Shown: positions 45,968 through 55,744 of the stretch, one piece after another
Position numbering within the stretch: position 1 is the stretch's first letter
Layout: each line of letters begins with the position of its first letter
NCBI GenBank assembly: GCA_017435565.1
Contig: JAFSEU010000026.1
Location: 1-64,000 of the forward strand
Direction of reading: 5' to 3'
Length of the DNA stretch: 64,000 nt
From: Oscillospiraceae bacterium
GTDB lineage: Bacteria; Bacillota; Clostridia; Oscillospirales; Ruminococcaceae
Notes under the pieces: generated by a model
Seen by the model: the letters and a program-made list of their open reading frames with translations, nothing else
Told to the model about the DNA's origin: nothing
The model's database searches: none
Position numbers and translations under genes: made by a program

Positions 45968-46771
45968 CTAATCGCCGCTACCCGCAACGATTTCAGTAAT
46001 TTCCTGAGTGATTGTGCTTTGTCTTGCACGGTTATATTCAAGCGCAAGGTTATCAATCATCTGCCTTGCATTTTTTCCGGCAGAGTCCATTGCAAGGCGC
46101 CTTGCGGCAACTTCGCTTGCAAAGCTTTCTCTTATATATGCCGTCAGCATACCTGCGATATATTCCCGCACGGTCATATTCAGAACCGAGATGTGATCGG
46201 GCTCAAAAACCACTTCGCTGCCGACGGTGATGTCGCTTTTTTGAAGCGGAAGAATCCAACGAATCTGCGCTTCCTGCGACATAACGGAGATATATTTTGT
46301 ATATATAATGCCAAGGCGGTCAAATTCCTCATTGGCAAATTGTATGCAAAGCTCATCTGCAAGCTCATAGCCTTGCGAAAATGAATAGTGCTCGGACGAT
46401 ATAACCGCTTTGCCGAACCGTTCACAGGCACGCTTTCCAATCGGAATCATTTCAGCTTCGGGAAATTCGGCACATAATCTGAATACGTTTGCGTTATATC
46501 CGCCTGCCATTCCTCTGTCGCCTGCAATTACAATTATTTTTGTGCGCTGTTTCTCACTATTTCTCATATAGGGGCTTTTGAGGCATTCGCCTGAGCTTGT
46601 AAGAAGTGCAATGGACTTTTCAAGCGAAGCTGTATACTCCCTTGCATTGGACATACCTTCATTTGCGCGCCTTATTTTTGAAGACGCAACAAGTCCCATA
46701 GCCTTTGTGAGCGCAAGGGTCGAAGTGACGCTTTTGATTCTGACTCGCAGCGCCTTTGTGTTTCCTCCCAT
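45968..46771 (-). CDS. atpG: ATP synthase gamma subunit
   Basis: The 267-residue rotor shaft subunit has N- and C-terminal coiled helices. It opens LRVRIKSVTSTLALTKAMGL, contains IVIAGDRGMAGGYNANVFRL (near 79), and ends ARQMIDNLALEYNRARQSTI, the conserved C-terminal helix. It is slightly shorter than the usual 285 or so residues. The start is four bases after the atpA stop. Confidence 0.95.
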   Translation of the reverse strand: MGGNTKALRVRIKSVTSTLALTKAMGLVASSKIRRANEGMSNAREYTASLEKSIALLTSSGECLKSPYMRNSEKQRTKIIVIAGDRGMAGGYNANVFRLCAEFPEAEMIPIGKRACERFGKAVISSEHYSFSQGYELADELCIQFANEEFDRLGIIYTKYISVMSQEAQIRWILPLQKSDITVGSEVVFEPDHISVLNMTVREYIAGMLTAYIRESFASEVAARRLAMDSAGKNARQMIDNLALEYNRARQSTITQEITEIVAGSGD

Positions 46772-46775
46772 GGGC

Positions 46776-48266
46776 TTATACCTGCATTTCGCTGAGAATG
46801 GACTTTAATTCTTCCTCATCGGAAGGCTCAAACTGACCCGATTCGATTCTTTCAAGCCAATGTCCGTATTGGTTATTGAGCTTTGAAAAAAGCCTTGCTT
46901 CGTATTCGTGCACGTTTTTGACTTCAACAGCGTCGAGATATCCCTTGATTGCGGCATAAATTATCGCAACCTGACAGCCGACTCTTACCGGTGTATTTCT
47001 TCCCTGCTTGAGAATCTCAACAATTCGTTCACCCAAGGCAAGTCTTGATTTGGTGTCCGCATCGAGATCGCTTCCGAACTGTGCGAACGACTGCAATTCA
47101 CGATACTGTGAATAGAGAAGCTTCAGCTCGCCGGCAACCTTTTTCATACCCTTGAGCTGAGCAGAGCCGCCGACACGGCTGACAGAAATACCCGGATTGA
47201 TTGCAGGGATTATTCCTGAATGAAACAGTTCGGTTTCGAGGAAAATCTGCCCGTCAGTAATAGAAATAACATTTGTCGGGATATATGCCGAGACGTCGCC
47301 TGCCTGTGTTTCGATAATAGGAAGGGCGGTAATCGAACCTCCGCCGTATTCCTCGGAAACACAGGCTGCACGCTCAAGAAGTCTTGAATGAAGGTAGAAT
47401 ACATCGCCCGGGTAAGCCTCTCTTCCCGGGGGGCGGCGTATGAGAAGTGATAAAGCGCGATATGCAACGGCATGCTTGCTTAAATCATCATAAATTATCA
47501 ATACATCCTTGCCCTGCTCACGGAAATACTCCGCCATTGCGCAGCCGCTGTATGGTGCGATATATTGCAAGGGCGCACTTTCTGCGGCACTTGCCGAAAC
47601 GATAATTGTGTATTCCATAGCGCCGTTTCTGATAAGCTCGTCTGCAAGTTGGGCAACAGAGGTGCTTTTCTGACCGATTGCAACGTAAATACATATAACG
47701 CCTGTGTTTTTCTGATTGATAATCGTATCGATTGCAATTTCGGTTTTACCCGTTTGTCGGTCACCTATAATCAACTCACGCTGACCTCTGCCGATCGGAA
47801 TCATACCGTCAATTGCCTTGATGCCTGTCTGGAGAGGAACGCTTACGCTTTTTCTTTCGATTATGCCCGGGGCTTCTGACTCGATGGGGCGCGTTCCCGA
47901 ATATTCAATCGGTCCCTTGCCGTCAATAGGCTCACCGAGCGCATTGACAACTCTCGAAAGGAGCTTTTCGCCTACCGGAACTGACAAAACCTTGCCGGTT
48001 CTTACTACCGTAGAGCCTTCTCTGATATTGTTTTTATTTGAAAGCACGGCTACCGAAACTGTTTCTTCCTCAAGGTTCTGTGCCATTCCGAAACTTCCGT
48101 CTTCAAATTCAAGAAGCTCGTTGGCCATGCAGTTGGAAAGTCCGTAAACTCTTGCTATGCCGTCGCCGACAAGAATTACCTTGCCTGTTTCGGCCATTTC
48201 CGTGCGTGCCTTATAGTTTTCTATCTGGGATTTTATAACACTGCTGATTTCGCTTGCCTTATTCAT
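46776..48266 (-). CDS. atpA: ATP synthase alpha subunit
   Basis: This is the non-catalytic nucleotide-binding F1 subunit, 496 residues. The P-loop lies in [17 protein letters not shown] (near 168), with [13 protein letters not shown] just before it. [20 protein letters not shown] near 255 and [17 protein letters not shown] near 350 are typical. The start overlaps the atpH stop by four bases. Confidence 0.97.
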   Translation of the reverse strand: MNKASEISSVIKSQIENYKARTEMAETGKVILVGDGIARVYGLSNCMANELLEFEDGSFGMAQNLEEETVSVAVLSNKNNIREGSTVVRTGKVLSVPVGEKLLSRVVNALGEPIDGKGPIEYSGTRPIESEAPGIIERKSVSVPLQTGIKAIDGMIPIGRGQRELIIGDRQTGKTEIAIDTIINQKNTGVICIYVAIGQKSTSVAQLADELIRNGAMEYTIIVSASAAESAPLQYIAPYSGCAMAEYFREQGKDVLIIYDDLSKHAVAYRALSLLIRRPPGREAYPGDVFYLHSRLLERAACVSEEYGGGSITALPIIETQAGDVSAYIPTNVISITDGQIFLETELFHSGIIPAINPGISVSRVGGSAQLKGMKKVAGELKLLYSQYRELQSFAQFGSDLDADTKSRLALGERIVEILKQGRNTPVRVGCQVAIIYAAIKGYLDAVEVKNVHEYEARLFSKLNNQYGHWLERIESGQFEPSDEEELKSILSEMQV

Positions 48267-48793
48267 TTGTTAATCACTCCCTTTATCTTGTTGAGGCGGC
48301 CTGAAATACTTCCATCCAATGTTTTGCCGTCAATATCTATTTTAACACCGCCGATGAGAGATTTATCCTCGATATAAAATGCTTCGACGGACTTTTTTGT
48401 CAGCTTTTCAAGCTTTTGATTCAGTGCCGCTTTCTGAGAATCGCTGAGTGGCTGTGCATAATAAACCATAGCCTGAGTACAGTTTTGTGCGGTTCTTGCA
48501 AGAATTGAAAATTCATCAATACATTCAGGCAGAAATTTTATATGCCCGTTTTCGCACATAAGCTGTAAAAATGAAACTATATGTTCGTTGACAGCATTGC
48601 AAAATGCCGATTCAATAAGCGAGAGCCTTTCTGACAGCAGCAGAGCGGGAGAATCAACCAGCTTGAGATAATCGGGGTTTTCCCGAATAATGTCCCCGAT
48701 GAGAGATATATGCTGCAAAAACTCATCTGTTTTATCGTTTTCAGCAGAAAGCATATAAAGTGCTTGTGCATATTCCTTGGCAATACCCGTCAT
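48263..48793 (-). CDS. atpH: ATP synthase delta subunit
   Basis: The 176-residue peripheral stalk subunit links F1 to the b subunits. It begins [18 protein letters not shown], a typical OSCP/delta opening, and ends with [20 protein letters not shown] followed by [12 protein letters not shown], the family's C-terminal signature. It overlaps atpF and atpA by four bases each. Confidence 0.93.
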   Translation of the reverse strand: MTGIAKEYAQALYMLSAENDKTDEFLQHISLIGDIIRENPDYLKLVDSPALLLSERLSLIESAFCNAVNEHIVSFLQLMCENGHIKFLPECIDEFSILARTAQNCTQAMVYYAQPLSDSQKAALNQKLEKLTKKSVEAFYIEDKSLIGGVKIDIDGKTLDGSISGRLNKIKGVINK

Positions 48794-49293
48794 TGTGCGT
48801 CACCTATTTCATCAATAAAGGAATCGATAAGGTTTCTGTGATCTTCGGGCTTGATTTCACGTTCAAGCAGCTTTTCCGTAAGAATGGTTGAAACATCAAC
48901 GATTTCGCTTTTGATTGTACTTTGTGCCTTTTTGATTTCAAGCTCGGCGTTTTCCTTTGCCTGTCGGACAATGCCGTCAGCCTCAGATTTTGCCTTGGCA
49001 ATAATCTCATTCTCTCTCTCTCTGGCAGAATCAACAGCTGATTTGATTACACTGTCCGCTTCAGACTTAGCCTCGGAGAGCTTTTGTTCATAAGCCTGTT
49101 TGTCAAGCAAAGCTTCTTTTCTGGCTCTGTCTGCGTCTGAATATGCCGCGTCTATAGTCTGCTGACGTGCATCAAGCATTTTCCTTACAGGGTTGTATAG
49201 AAATTTCTTTATAATCAGGAATAAAATTACAAGATTTAAAAGAGATACGATAATTTGCCAGATATTTATTGAAATAACATCTAACGTTTGCAT
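48790..49293 (-). CDS. atpF: ATP synthase b subunit
   Basis: The 167-residue subunit has one N-terminal membrane helix (IIVSLLNLVILFLIIKKFLY, residues 13-32). A long charged coiled-coil follows, with NPVRKMLDARQQTIDAAYSD just after the membrane and extended Glu/Lys/Ala heptads to the C-terminus. It forms the stator with delta and subunit a. It lies between atpE (32 bases upstream) and atpH (four-base overlap). Confidence 0.94.
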   Translation of the reverse strand: MQTLDVISINIWQIIVSLLNLVILFLIIKKFLYNPVRKMLDARQQTIDAAYSDADRARKEALLDKQAYEQKLSEAKSEADSVIKSAVDSARERENEIIAKAKSEADGIVRQAKENAELEIKKAQSTIKSEIVDVSTILTEKLLEREIKPEDHRNLIDSFIDEIGDAQ

Positions 49294-49325
49294 AAGCTAA
49301 AACTCCGATTATTCAGACTGTTATA

Positions 49326-49637
<312 letters not shown>

Positions 49638-49664
49638 TTATTTTTGAGAAAGCCGGTTGATTTT

Positions 49665-50555
49665 TCAGGCTTTCTTTTTAAGCTGTCTTTTTCTGTATTC
49701 CTCAAGCGGAAAGCCGCTTGAAATATTCATCATAGTAAGCATTGCGAATATAAACGCCTGAAGGCAGCCGCTGAAAACGTCAAAATATATTGAAAGTACA
49801 GCGGGAATACCTATCTGAAAAAGCGGAATATCGCCGAGGATTCCCGGAAGGGAACCGAGGACAAGCGATGAAAGGCCGCCGAGTGCCGTCGCAAGAAGTA
49901 TTGAGATTACCGTTCCCGAAAGCACATTTCCGTAATGACGGAAGGCCATTGAAATCGGGGTGGAAAGCTCGCTTATCAGATTTATCGGCGCAAGCAGGGG
50001 AACAGGCTCGGTCAGACCTTTAAGATAATACAGAGGCCCGCATTTGAGCTTGTAGTACATTATAAGGAAAAAAACCAGAATTGCCCATCCGCCTACGATA
50101 TTTACATCAGAAGTCGGCGGGAACAGTCCGAAAAGCGACAAGAGGCTTGAAAAAGCGGAAAGAGCCAGAATTGAAATGACAAATGCGGAATATCCCATGA
50201 AGTATTCTCCCATATTGTCCTTGACGAGTGCATCAACCTTTTCAACAATGAGTTCGGCAAAATGCTGACGTTTAAGCTCGATATGTTCCTTCATACCGTG
50301 GGTAAGATACAGGCACAAAAAGAATATTGATATCATTACGATAGCCGAGTTTACCTGAGCTTCAGTAACGGGAAAATTTTGAATCGGCATCGGTATTGTA
50401 AAAAAGATTCGTGCGCCGGTCAGGGTGATACCTTCGCTTTGCGGCTTGGTAAGCACCTGAAGAACAATTCCGCATAGAATCGGCAGAATCATCATAGCAA
50501 TATAAAAAGCGTCCAGTACCTTGAATTTTCGGTTAATGGCTGCCAACTTTTTCAC
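49665..50555 (-). CDS. atpB: ATP synthase a subunit
   Basis: The 296-residue membrane subunit forms the ion half-channels. The essential Arg lies in STPISMAFRHYGNVLSGTVI (near residue 210), where FRHYGN is a variant of the usual LRLFGN. PLLAPINLISELSTPIS precedes it. Five to six hydrophobic segments are visible, and NMGEYFMGYSAFVIS near 112 also fits the family. It precedes atpE by about 50 bases. Confidence 0.93.
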   Translation of the reverse strand: MKKLAAINRKFKVLDAFYIAMMILPILCGIVLQVLTKPQSEGITLTGARIFFTIPMPIQNFPVTEAQVNSAIVMISIFFLCLYLTHGMKEHIELKRQHFAELIVEKVDALVKDNMGEYFMGYSAFVISILALSAFSSLLSLFGLFPPTSDVNIVGGWAILVFFLIMYYKLKCGPLYYLKGLTEPVPLLAPINLISELSTPISMAFRHYGNVLSGTVISILLATALGGLSSLVLGSLPGILGDIPLFQIGIPAVLSIYFDVFSGCLQAFIFAMLTMMNISSGFPLEEYRKRQLKKKA

Positions 50556-50593
50556 CTCTTTGAAAAATCAAATTATTATATAAATAAAAAGCG

Positions 50594-50983
50594 TTATTTG
50601 TTTATAAAAAACATTTTCATACCGATTGCTATTCTCGGAAATAAAAACGGAATGAGCAGTGCGATAGTATTAAATATCGGAGCGACGCAGCCGATTACGG
50701 CAATTACTATCAGCAGCATAAATCGCAGCGTCTGAGAAAGCTTTATTGTATCAGCGGCTTCCTTTTCGTCCTTCATAACGGCAGATTGAACTGTCAGCCC
50801 CATAAGATAAAAGTTGCCGACGGCGGCTGAAAAACCAAGAAGATTACCAAGAATTACCGTATAATCCCATTTGCCGATTAAAAGAAAAACCGATTGCATA
50901 ATTGCGCTTAAAAGCAGTGCCCACAGTGCAATATATCTGGTTTCGGAAATCACAGCAGGGTCGGCGTTTTTGAACAGCTTCAT
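50594..50983 (-). CDS. atpI: AtpI-like membrane protein
   Basis: The 129-residue protein has four hydrophobic helices (about 15-38, 43-63, 83-103, 105-125) and lies first in the ATP synthase operon, the usual place of atpI. LGNLLGFSAAVGNFYLMGL near 45 fits the ATP synthase I family. AtpI is thought to help assemble the c-ring or aid Mg2+ supply. Sequence conservation is low, so position carries much of the weight. Confidence 0.8.
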   Translation of the reverse strand: MKLFKNADPAVISETRYIALWALLLSAIMQSVFLLIGKWDYTVILGNLLGFSAAVGNFYLMGLTVQSAVMKDEKEAADTIKLSQTLRFMLLIVIAVIGCVAPIFNTIALLIPFLFPRIAIGMKMFFINK

Positions 50984-51020
50984 ATCCGATTACCTCACAA
51001 GTTATAACTACACAAATTAG

Positions 51021-51049
51021 ATTTTACCACATATTTCTTATCTATGCAA
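51021..51049 (-). promoter_or_regulatory. Promoter of the ATP synthase operon
   Basis: On the minus strand, TTGCAT (51049-51044), a 17-base spacer and TAAAAT (51026-51021) lie about 40 bases before atpI. Confidence 0.7.
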
Positions 51050-51150
51050 TATTTCAATTTGTAAATTTTTATAAAATTGACTGCTGTAATTTGTTGAAAG
51101 TGCCCGGTACGGGATGTATTCGGCATTATATATTATTGTCAAAAAACATA

Positions 51151-51200
51151 TAAAAAAACGGATTGATATTATGCTGTTATGAAACATAATATCAATCCGT
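51151..51200 (-). terminator. Intrinsic terminator of the pectate lyase gene
   Basis: On the minus strand, ACGGATTGATATTATG and CATAATATCAATCCGT form a perfect 16-base stem around an 11-base loop, followed by TTTTTTTA. Confidence 0.93.
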
Positions 51201-51217
51201 TATAATTATGTATTAAA

Positions 51218-54200
51218 TCATACGGGGAGTGAGGAAATTATTCCCAGTGCGTGTCTGACAATGATGGTGGCATCAATTGAATTGATAACACCGTCCTGAT
51301 TAACATCGGCAACCTTCTGTGCGTCTTCGCTTAGGGTAAGGCTCTGCAACGCATGTCTTGTAACCATTGTACCGTCGATTGAGTTGACAACGCAGTCAAA
51401 GTTTACATCGCCCCAGATAATGTCGCTTTCTATCTGCTGCTCGGCAGCAAAGACAGTATATCCGACGCAGCCCGAGGAACCGCCGTTTTCGCCGAGCGTC
51501 ACACTTTCGCCCGAAGCAACATCAAGCGAATACAGGCTGAAGGTTACATCCTTGCTGTTTACTGCTGACAGTCCCGTATCAGTCCAACCCGACATCCACG
51601 AGGGAACGCCGTAGCTTGTAACAGTTCTGGAATCAAGCGCAACATAGACTGTAATATCTGCACCTGCTGTAAAGGAAGCAAGGTCTTCTGTAAGGAATTT
51701 TGCGTCACACGGAGTAACGATGCATTCTGCGCCGATAAGCTCCGAAGGCAATGTTGAATAGGTTACACCTTCGCGGTCGCCGAAGACAATATCGCCCGTC
51801 TGCAAATCCGTGTCAATTGACCAGTAGCTGTAAAGCGATGTGTCGTTGGGCACAAGGTTCTGAATCAGATTTCCGTTTATCGGGTCAAGTCTGATTTCCA
51901 GAATCCATTTCTGGTTTGCAGAACCGTCGGATGCCCATTGAACAACGTTTTCACCTTCTTCAGCCGAACCTGAAACAACGCCCAGACAGCTTGCATCCTC
52001 TGTTGCCTTTGTAGTAATTGTGTATGTTCCGTCGCCGTTGTCTACAAACTTGAAGAGCTGGGCATCGCTTGCGGTATCGCTCCAGATTCCGATGTTTGTG
52101 CCGTTGTCCACCTTGCCGTAGTCAAGGTCGAGAAGGTATGTCTTGCCGTCGCCGACCTCGGAATAAAGTCTGTAGTAGCCGTCGCCTGCATCTTCTAATG
52201 ACCATACATCAGCGCCGGTTGTACCCTGCGAAACGTTTGTGCCGTTTGCTGCAACAGAATCATCTACCTGAAGGTAAAGTCCGCTGTTTGAATTCTTGAT
52301 TGCATAATTGTATGTTGTGTCGATAACTGCACCCTGCTTGACGGTGGTTCCGTTGTATTCAACAGGGTCGCCGATAAGCTCGTTAAGGTACATTTCAACG
52401 TTTGTATATCCGTCCGCAGAGAGTGTGCAGACAGAACCGTCGCTGCCGTCGTTGGGATTAAGACCGTGTTCTTCTTCCCATACATTGGGCATACCGTCGC
52501 GGTCAGTATCGTTTGTTGAATTCGTAGCACCGTTGGTACTGTGTGCAAATGTGGATGAATTGGGATATCCGCCGACATCGGTCTGGCTGTCGATAATACC
52601 CTTAAGACCGTCTTTGCTGCCTGTATATGTATAAGTGCCGTTTGTTACTTCTTTGATGTAACGGGAATCAATATAATCCCAGCCGGTTGATGATGTGCCG
52701 CCTGCGCCTGCGTTTGCAATAACGCTCTTATAAGCTTCATCAGCAGACTGTGTATCTACATATGATTCAAAGAAAGGTGAATTGCTTCTGACCTGTGCTT
52801 CAGTCTCTCCGAAAGAAGGATTTGCTTTAGCCTTTCCTGCCGCCCACGCATCGTCAGTTGCTTTGAGCACATAGGAGCCGCTTGTGTTTGTCATTACGTT
52901 GCCGGAAACGTACATCATCTGCACATCACCTGTATCCTGCTCGGCACCGTCAATCTGAACAACGTGAAGGCTTGTGTCGGACACAGGTCCTGCTTTGTAG
53001 AAGTTGTTTACAAAGTTAAGGCGTCTTACGCCGCCGTCGGTTGTTCTGTCTTTCCAGTTGTAAACAACATTGTTTGTGATATCTGCCTGACCGCCGTAGG
53101 TTTTGCCATCCTGCTCAAGCGCACCTGCAAGTGACCAGTTTCGACCTGTGTTGTTGATGAGAAGGTTATGATGATAGCTTCCTGTATATCCGCCGACAGA
53201 TGCAGCAAATGAATGACGCTCGGTCTGTGTACGGTCGGAATCGAGGTAATGCACGGAATTGTTGAGTGTTTCACCGATAATATTCCACTGGAAGGTGATA
53301 TTCTGCGCTTGTCTGGAGCTGAAGCCTTCGTCGGTTGCCCACGAAATCGAGCAATGGTCGATAATTGTGTGGTTACAGCTTGAAAGGCCCATACCGCCTG
53401 TGGATGTTTCGTTCATATCTCCGACACGCACTCTTACATCGCGGATGATTACGTCAGAAGAGCCCATTGCACCGAAGTCGTAATTGATAAGCGTAATTCC
53501 ATCACCGGGTGCGGTTTGTCCTGCAATATAAACGCTGCCGCCGTTGTCAGGAATGCAGAGTGTATCGGTAAGGGAAATAACGCCGCCGACGTCAAATACG
53601 ACGATTCTGGGTACGCCTCTCCAATCCTCGGTTTTCCACTGATCATCACACAGAGCCCAACGCAGTGAGCCTTCGCTGCCGTCATCCAAAAGATTTGTAA
53701 CGTGGACAACCACACCGCCCTGACCGCCTCTTGCGTATCTGCCGTAGCCTTCGGCTGTGGGAAATGCAAGTCTTGCAACGTTGAATGAGTTTACCGAGCC
53801 CTTTATAACATTGCCGCTTGAATCAATAGTATCAACTCTCCAGTAATATGTGTTTACGGATTGATACGAATCATCGAGTGCGTATGTTGTGCCTGTCTGG
53901 TTGCCCTTGAATACAGAAGAGCTTGTTGTTGCATTGAAAACAGTATCATAATCGGTGCCGATATATACATTGTGGCTTTTTGCGTTCTTGCCGGCTGTCC
54001 ACGAAAGGCCGTTTTCACGTTCGTGGTGCGCTTCCTGGTCGGCAGGAGAAATTTCGGAAATGCCGTATATCGGGTCGCCACCGTCAATTTCAAAGCCGTT
54101 GAGCCATGCGTTATATCCCGAACCTTCGGGTGAAATCAGAATTGTAACCGTCTGACCTGAAGATACAGTAAATGTGGAATATGAGATTCCTGCGTCATCT

Positions 54201-54772
54201 TCGTCCGTTACCCTTGTGGGGCACGAAATGCCCGAAGCGGTTTTTGTTCCGTTGATGGTAACACTCATTGTTCCGACAGTTGCGTTATCAACGCAGCTGT
54301 GCCACGTTTTCAGAGAGTGTGTACCTGCGGAAAGCCCTGAGATTTCGAGCTTGATGATACCGCCGCCGCTTGAATTGTCAATAGTAACGCCGTCCATTGT
54401 CATATACGGATAGATGCCGCTCATCTTCTGCAGTACCTTATAGTTCACGCTTCTGATGTCGCCGCTTGCGCCACCACCGTTGCTGAGTTTGTAGCTGAGT
54501 CCGCTCAATGTTACGGATGCACTTGAACCACCGACAACACACCAGTTGTCTGCGCTGCGGGTAAATGAGGCCTTTCTGCCGTCATTTGCGTTAAGATCAA
54601 CCGTAATTCTGTTGCCTGTATCGACAACCGCTGTGTTTTCAAGACCGAAATATCCGCCGTATGTACCGTAATAGGTTTCGGCGGCAACTTTTGCAATACC
54701 TGTCTGATTAAGGCAGAGAGCCAATGCTGCAATCCAGGTAATGCCTTTTCTGAAACGCTTTCTTGCGCCCAT
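51218..54772 (-). CDS. Modular secreted pectate lyase with ricin-type module and dockerin
   Basis: This 1184-residue secreted enzyme is built for pectin breakdown. A signal peptide (1-31) leads a probable carbohydrate-binding domain (about 35-230) and a fibronectin-III-like domain (about 240-325; LSWTAGKNAKSHNVYIG). The pectate-lyase beta-helix (about 330-720) starts AFPTAEGYGRYARGGQGG and includes HTIIDHCSISWATDEGFSSR. A calcium-type segment DRDGMPNVWEEEHGLNPND follows near 757. Next come a ricin-B/CBM13-like trefoil (about 820-956; AIKNSNSGLYLQVDD) and an unassigned beta domain (about 960-1105). The C-terminal dockerin (about 1120-1184) has two calcium loops, DVNFDCVVNSID and DVNQDGVINSID, for docking to a cohesin. 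GGAGGATATTTACT precedes ATG 54772. Confidence 0.9.
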   Translation of the reverse strand: MGARKRFRKGITWIAALALCLNQTGIAKVAAETYYGTYGGYFGLENTAVVDTGNRITVDLNANDGRKASFTRSADNWCVVGGSSASVTLSGLSYKLSNGGGASGDIRSVNYKVLQKMSGIYPYMTMDGVTIDNSSGGGIIKLEISGLSAGTHSLKTWHSCVDNATVGTMSVTINGTKTASGISCPTRVTDEDDAGISYSTFTVSSGQTVTILISPEGSGYNAWLNGFEIDGGDPIYGISEISPADQEAHHERENGLSWTAGKNAKSHNVYIGTDYDTVFNATTSSSVFKGNQTGTTYALDDSYQSVNTYYWRVDTIDSSGNVIKGSVNSFNVARLAFPTAEGYGRYARGGQGGVVVHVTNLLDDGSEGSLRWALCDDQWKTEDWRGVPRIVVFDVGGVISLTDTLCIPDNGGSVYIAGQTAPGDGITLINYDFGAMGSSDVIIRDVRVRVGDMNETSTGGMGLSSCNHTIIDHCSISWATDEGFSSRQAQNITFQWNIIGETLNNSVHYLDSDRTQTERHSFAASVGGYTGSYHHNLLINNTGRNWSLAGALEQDGKTYGGQADITNNVVYNWKDRTTDGGVRRLNFVNNFYKAGPVSDTSLHVVQIDGAEQDTGDVQMMYVSGNVMTNTSGSYVLKATDDAWAAGKAKANPSFGETEAQVRSNSPFFESYVDTQSADEAYKSVIANAGAGGTSSTGWDYIDSRYIKEVTNGTYTYTGSKDGLKGIIDSQTDVGGYPNSSTFAHSTNGATNSTNDTDRDGMPNVWEEEHGLNPNDGSDGSVCTLSADGYTNVEMYLNELIGDPVEYNGTTVKQGAVIDTTYNYAIKNSNSGLYLQVDDSVAANGTNVSQGTTGADVWSLEDAGDGYYRLYSEVGDGKTYLLDLDYGKVDNGTNIGIWSDTASDAQLFKFVDNGDGTYTITTKATEDASCLGVVSGSAEEGENVVQWASDGSANQKWILEIRLDPINGNLIQNLVPNDTSLYSYWSIDTDLQTGDIVFGDREGVTYSTLPSELIGAECIVTPCDAKFLTEDLASFTAGADITVYVALDSRTVTSYGVPSWMSGWTDTGLSAVNSKDVTFSLYSLDVASGESVTLGENGGSSGCVGYTVFAAEQQIESDIIWGDVNFDCVVNSIDGTMVTRHALQSLTLSEDAQKVADVNQDGVINSIDATIIVRHALGIISSLPV

Positions 54773-54828
54773 AGTAAATATCCTCCCTGAAAATATAATA
54801 TCCCTTTATTATTATCAATTTAACAAGA

Positions 54829-54857
54829 ATAATATCATACATTAAGGCTCTTTTCAA
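54829..54857 (-). promoter_or_regulatory. Candidate promoter of the pectate lyase gene
   Basis: On the minus strand, TTGAAA (54857-54852), a 17-base spacer and TATTAT (54834-54829) lie about 60 bases before the start codon. Confidence 0.6.
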
Positions 54858-55044
54858 TGTTGATTTCGATTAAATATATGTGCAAAACTGTTATTTTTTT
54901 GCTCGTTGGCATTGAGGATTGCACTTTTCTGCTGAAATAATGATGTTTTTTGTCGGCTCTATTATATAAGCTGAGCTGTATATAAGCTGAGCTACAGCAG
55001 GTTTTCAGTGATGCAAAGAATTAAGTATTCTCGCTTTTTGCCTA

Positions 55045-55073
55045 TTGCAAAATCGGAAATTATGTGTTATGAT
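55045..55073 (+). promoter_or_regulatory. Promoter of the cobalamin-riboswitch operon
   Basis: TTGCAA (55045-55050), a 17-base spacer and TATGAT (55068-55073) lie about 25 bases before the riboswitch aptamer. Confidence 0.7.
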
Positions 55074-55098
55074 AATAAAAAAGTGAATATGATAACAG

Positions 55099-55304
55099 AA
55101 GATACGGTTTGAAAAGTTGTTTGCTGAGTAGATGTAAAAGGGAATCCGGTTCGAGTCCGGAACAACCGCCATTACTGTATTTGACTAAAATGAATTGCTT
55201 ATATGCCATTGGGGTACGAGGTAGAAATGCCGCCACTCTGAGAAGGCAAGCATTTTTTGCGGGTTTTGCCGCTGCGTCATAAGTCAGGATACCTGCCGTA
55301 TCTT
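55099..55304 (+). promoter_or_regulatory. Cobalamin (B12) riboswitch
   Basis: The closing stem AAGATACGG (55099-55107) pairs with CCGTATCTT (55296-55304). Inside are the conserved aptamer elements AAAAGGGAA, the ACCGCCATTACTGTA segment, GCCACTCTGAGAAGGCAAGC and the B12 box AAGTCAGGATACCTGCC. A terminator hairpin at 55430-55470, just before the first gene, would be the expression platform, so bound cobalamin should switch the operon off. Confidence 0.95.
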
Positions 55305-55429
55305 TTTCGGGTTTAACACAGCTTTGGTGTGAAGAGTGCAACCGGTTTATCGACAAAAAATCCGGCTTTGTATTTTGCATTTGCATCCAATATAAGGGGC
55401 TGTGTTTTTGTGTGCGGTTTATCAGTTGT

Positions 55430-55470
55430 ACTCTTTTGACCTTTGTAAAAAAGGCAAAAGAGTTTTTTTA
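55430..55470 (+). terminator. Riboswitch expression-platform terminator
   Basis: ACTCTTTTG (55430-55438) and CAAAAGAGT (55455-55463) form a perfect stem extended by CCTTT/AAAGG, followed by seven T. It ends 20 bases before the first coding sequence. Confidence 0.9.
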
Positions 55471-55489
55471 TTTCAGGGAGGTATGGCGA

Positions 55490-55744
55490 TTGACATCCGA
55501 CAAAAATAAAGAATGGGCAGTTTTTGTTTTGCAAAGCAAATCAAAAGAGCTTGAAAGGCTTCCGAAAAAGGAAGATTTTGATGATAGTACACGTTCACGA
55601 ATAAAAGCATTTCTCGGCCCGTGGCCAAGGGCGCTTGAAACGGCAGGTCTTAAAGAACCAAGCCGAAAACAGGGTGCTTGCTCAAAGCGCAGAAGAGCCG
55701 GAAAGAAAAAAAGTGAAAAGCCTTCGGAGGGGAAATGCCGATGA
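55490..55744 (+). CDS. Small basic protein resembling the homing-endonuclease-associated repeat
   Basis: The 84-residue protein begins at TTG 55490, eight bases after GGGAGG. The first 55 residues form one helical repeat (W-A-V-F, then ERLPKKEDFDDSTRSRIKAF and LGPWPRALETAGL). The pattern P-x-F, R-I-x-x-F-G-x-W, AL-x-x-AGL is that of the HNH_repeat / homing-endonuclease-associated repeat, a small DNA-binding-like fold. A Lys/Arg-rich tail (SKRRRAGKKKSEK) follows. No nuclease motif is present. It is the first gene of the cobalamin operon and overlaps ecfT by an ATGA junction. Nucleic-acid binding is inferred; its role in the operon is unknown. Confidence 0.72.
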   Translation: MTSDKNKEWAVFVLQSKSKELERLPKKEDFDDSTRSRIKAFLGPWPRALETAGLKEPSRKQGACSKRRRAGKKKSEKPSEGKCR

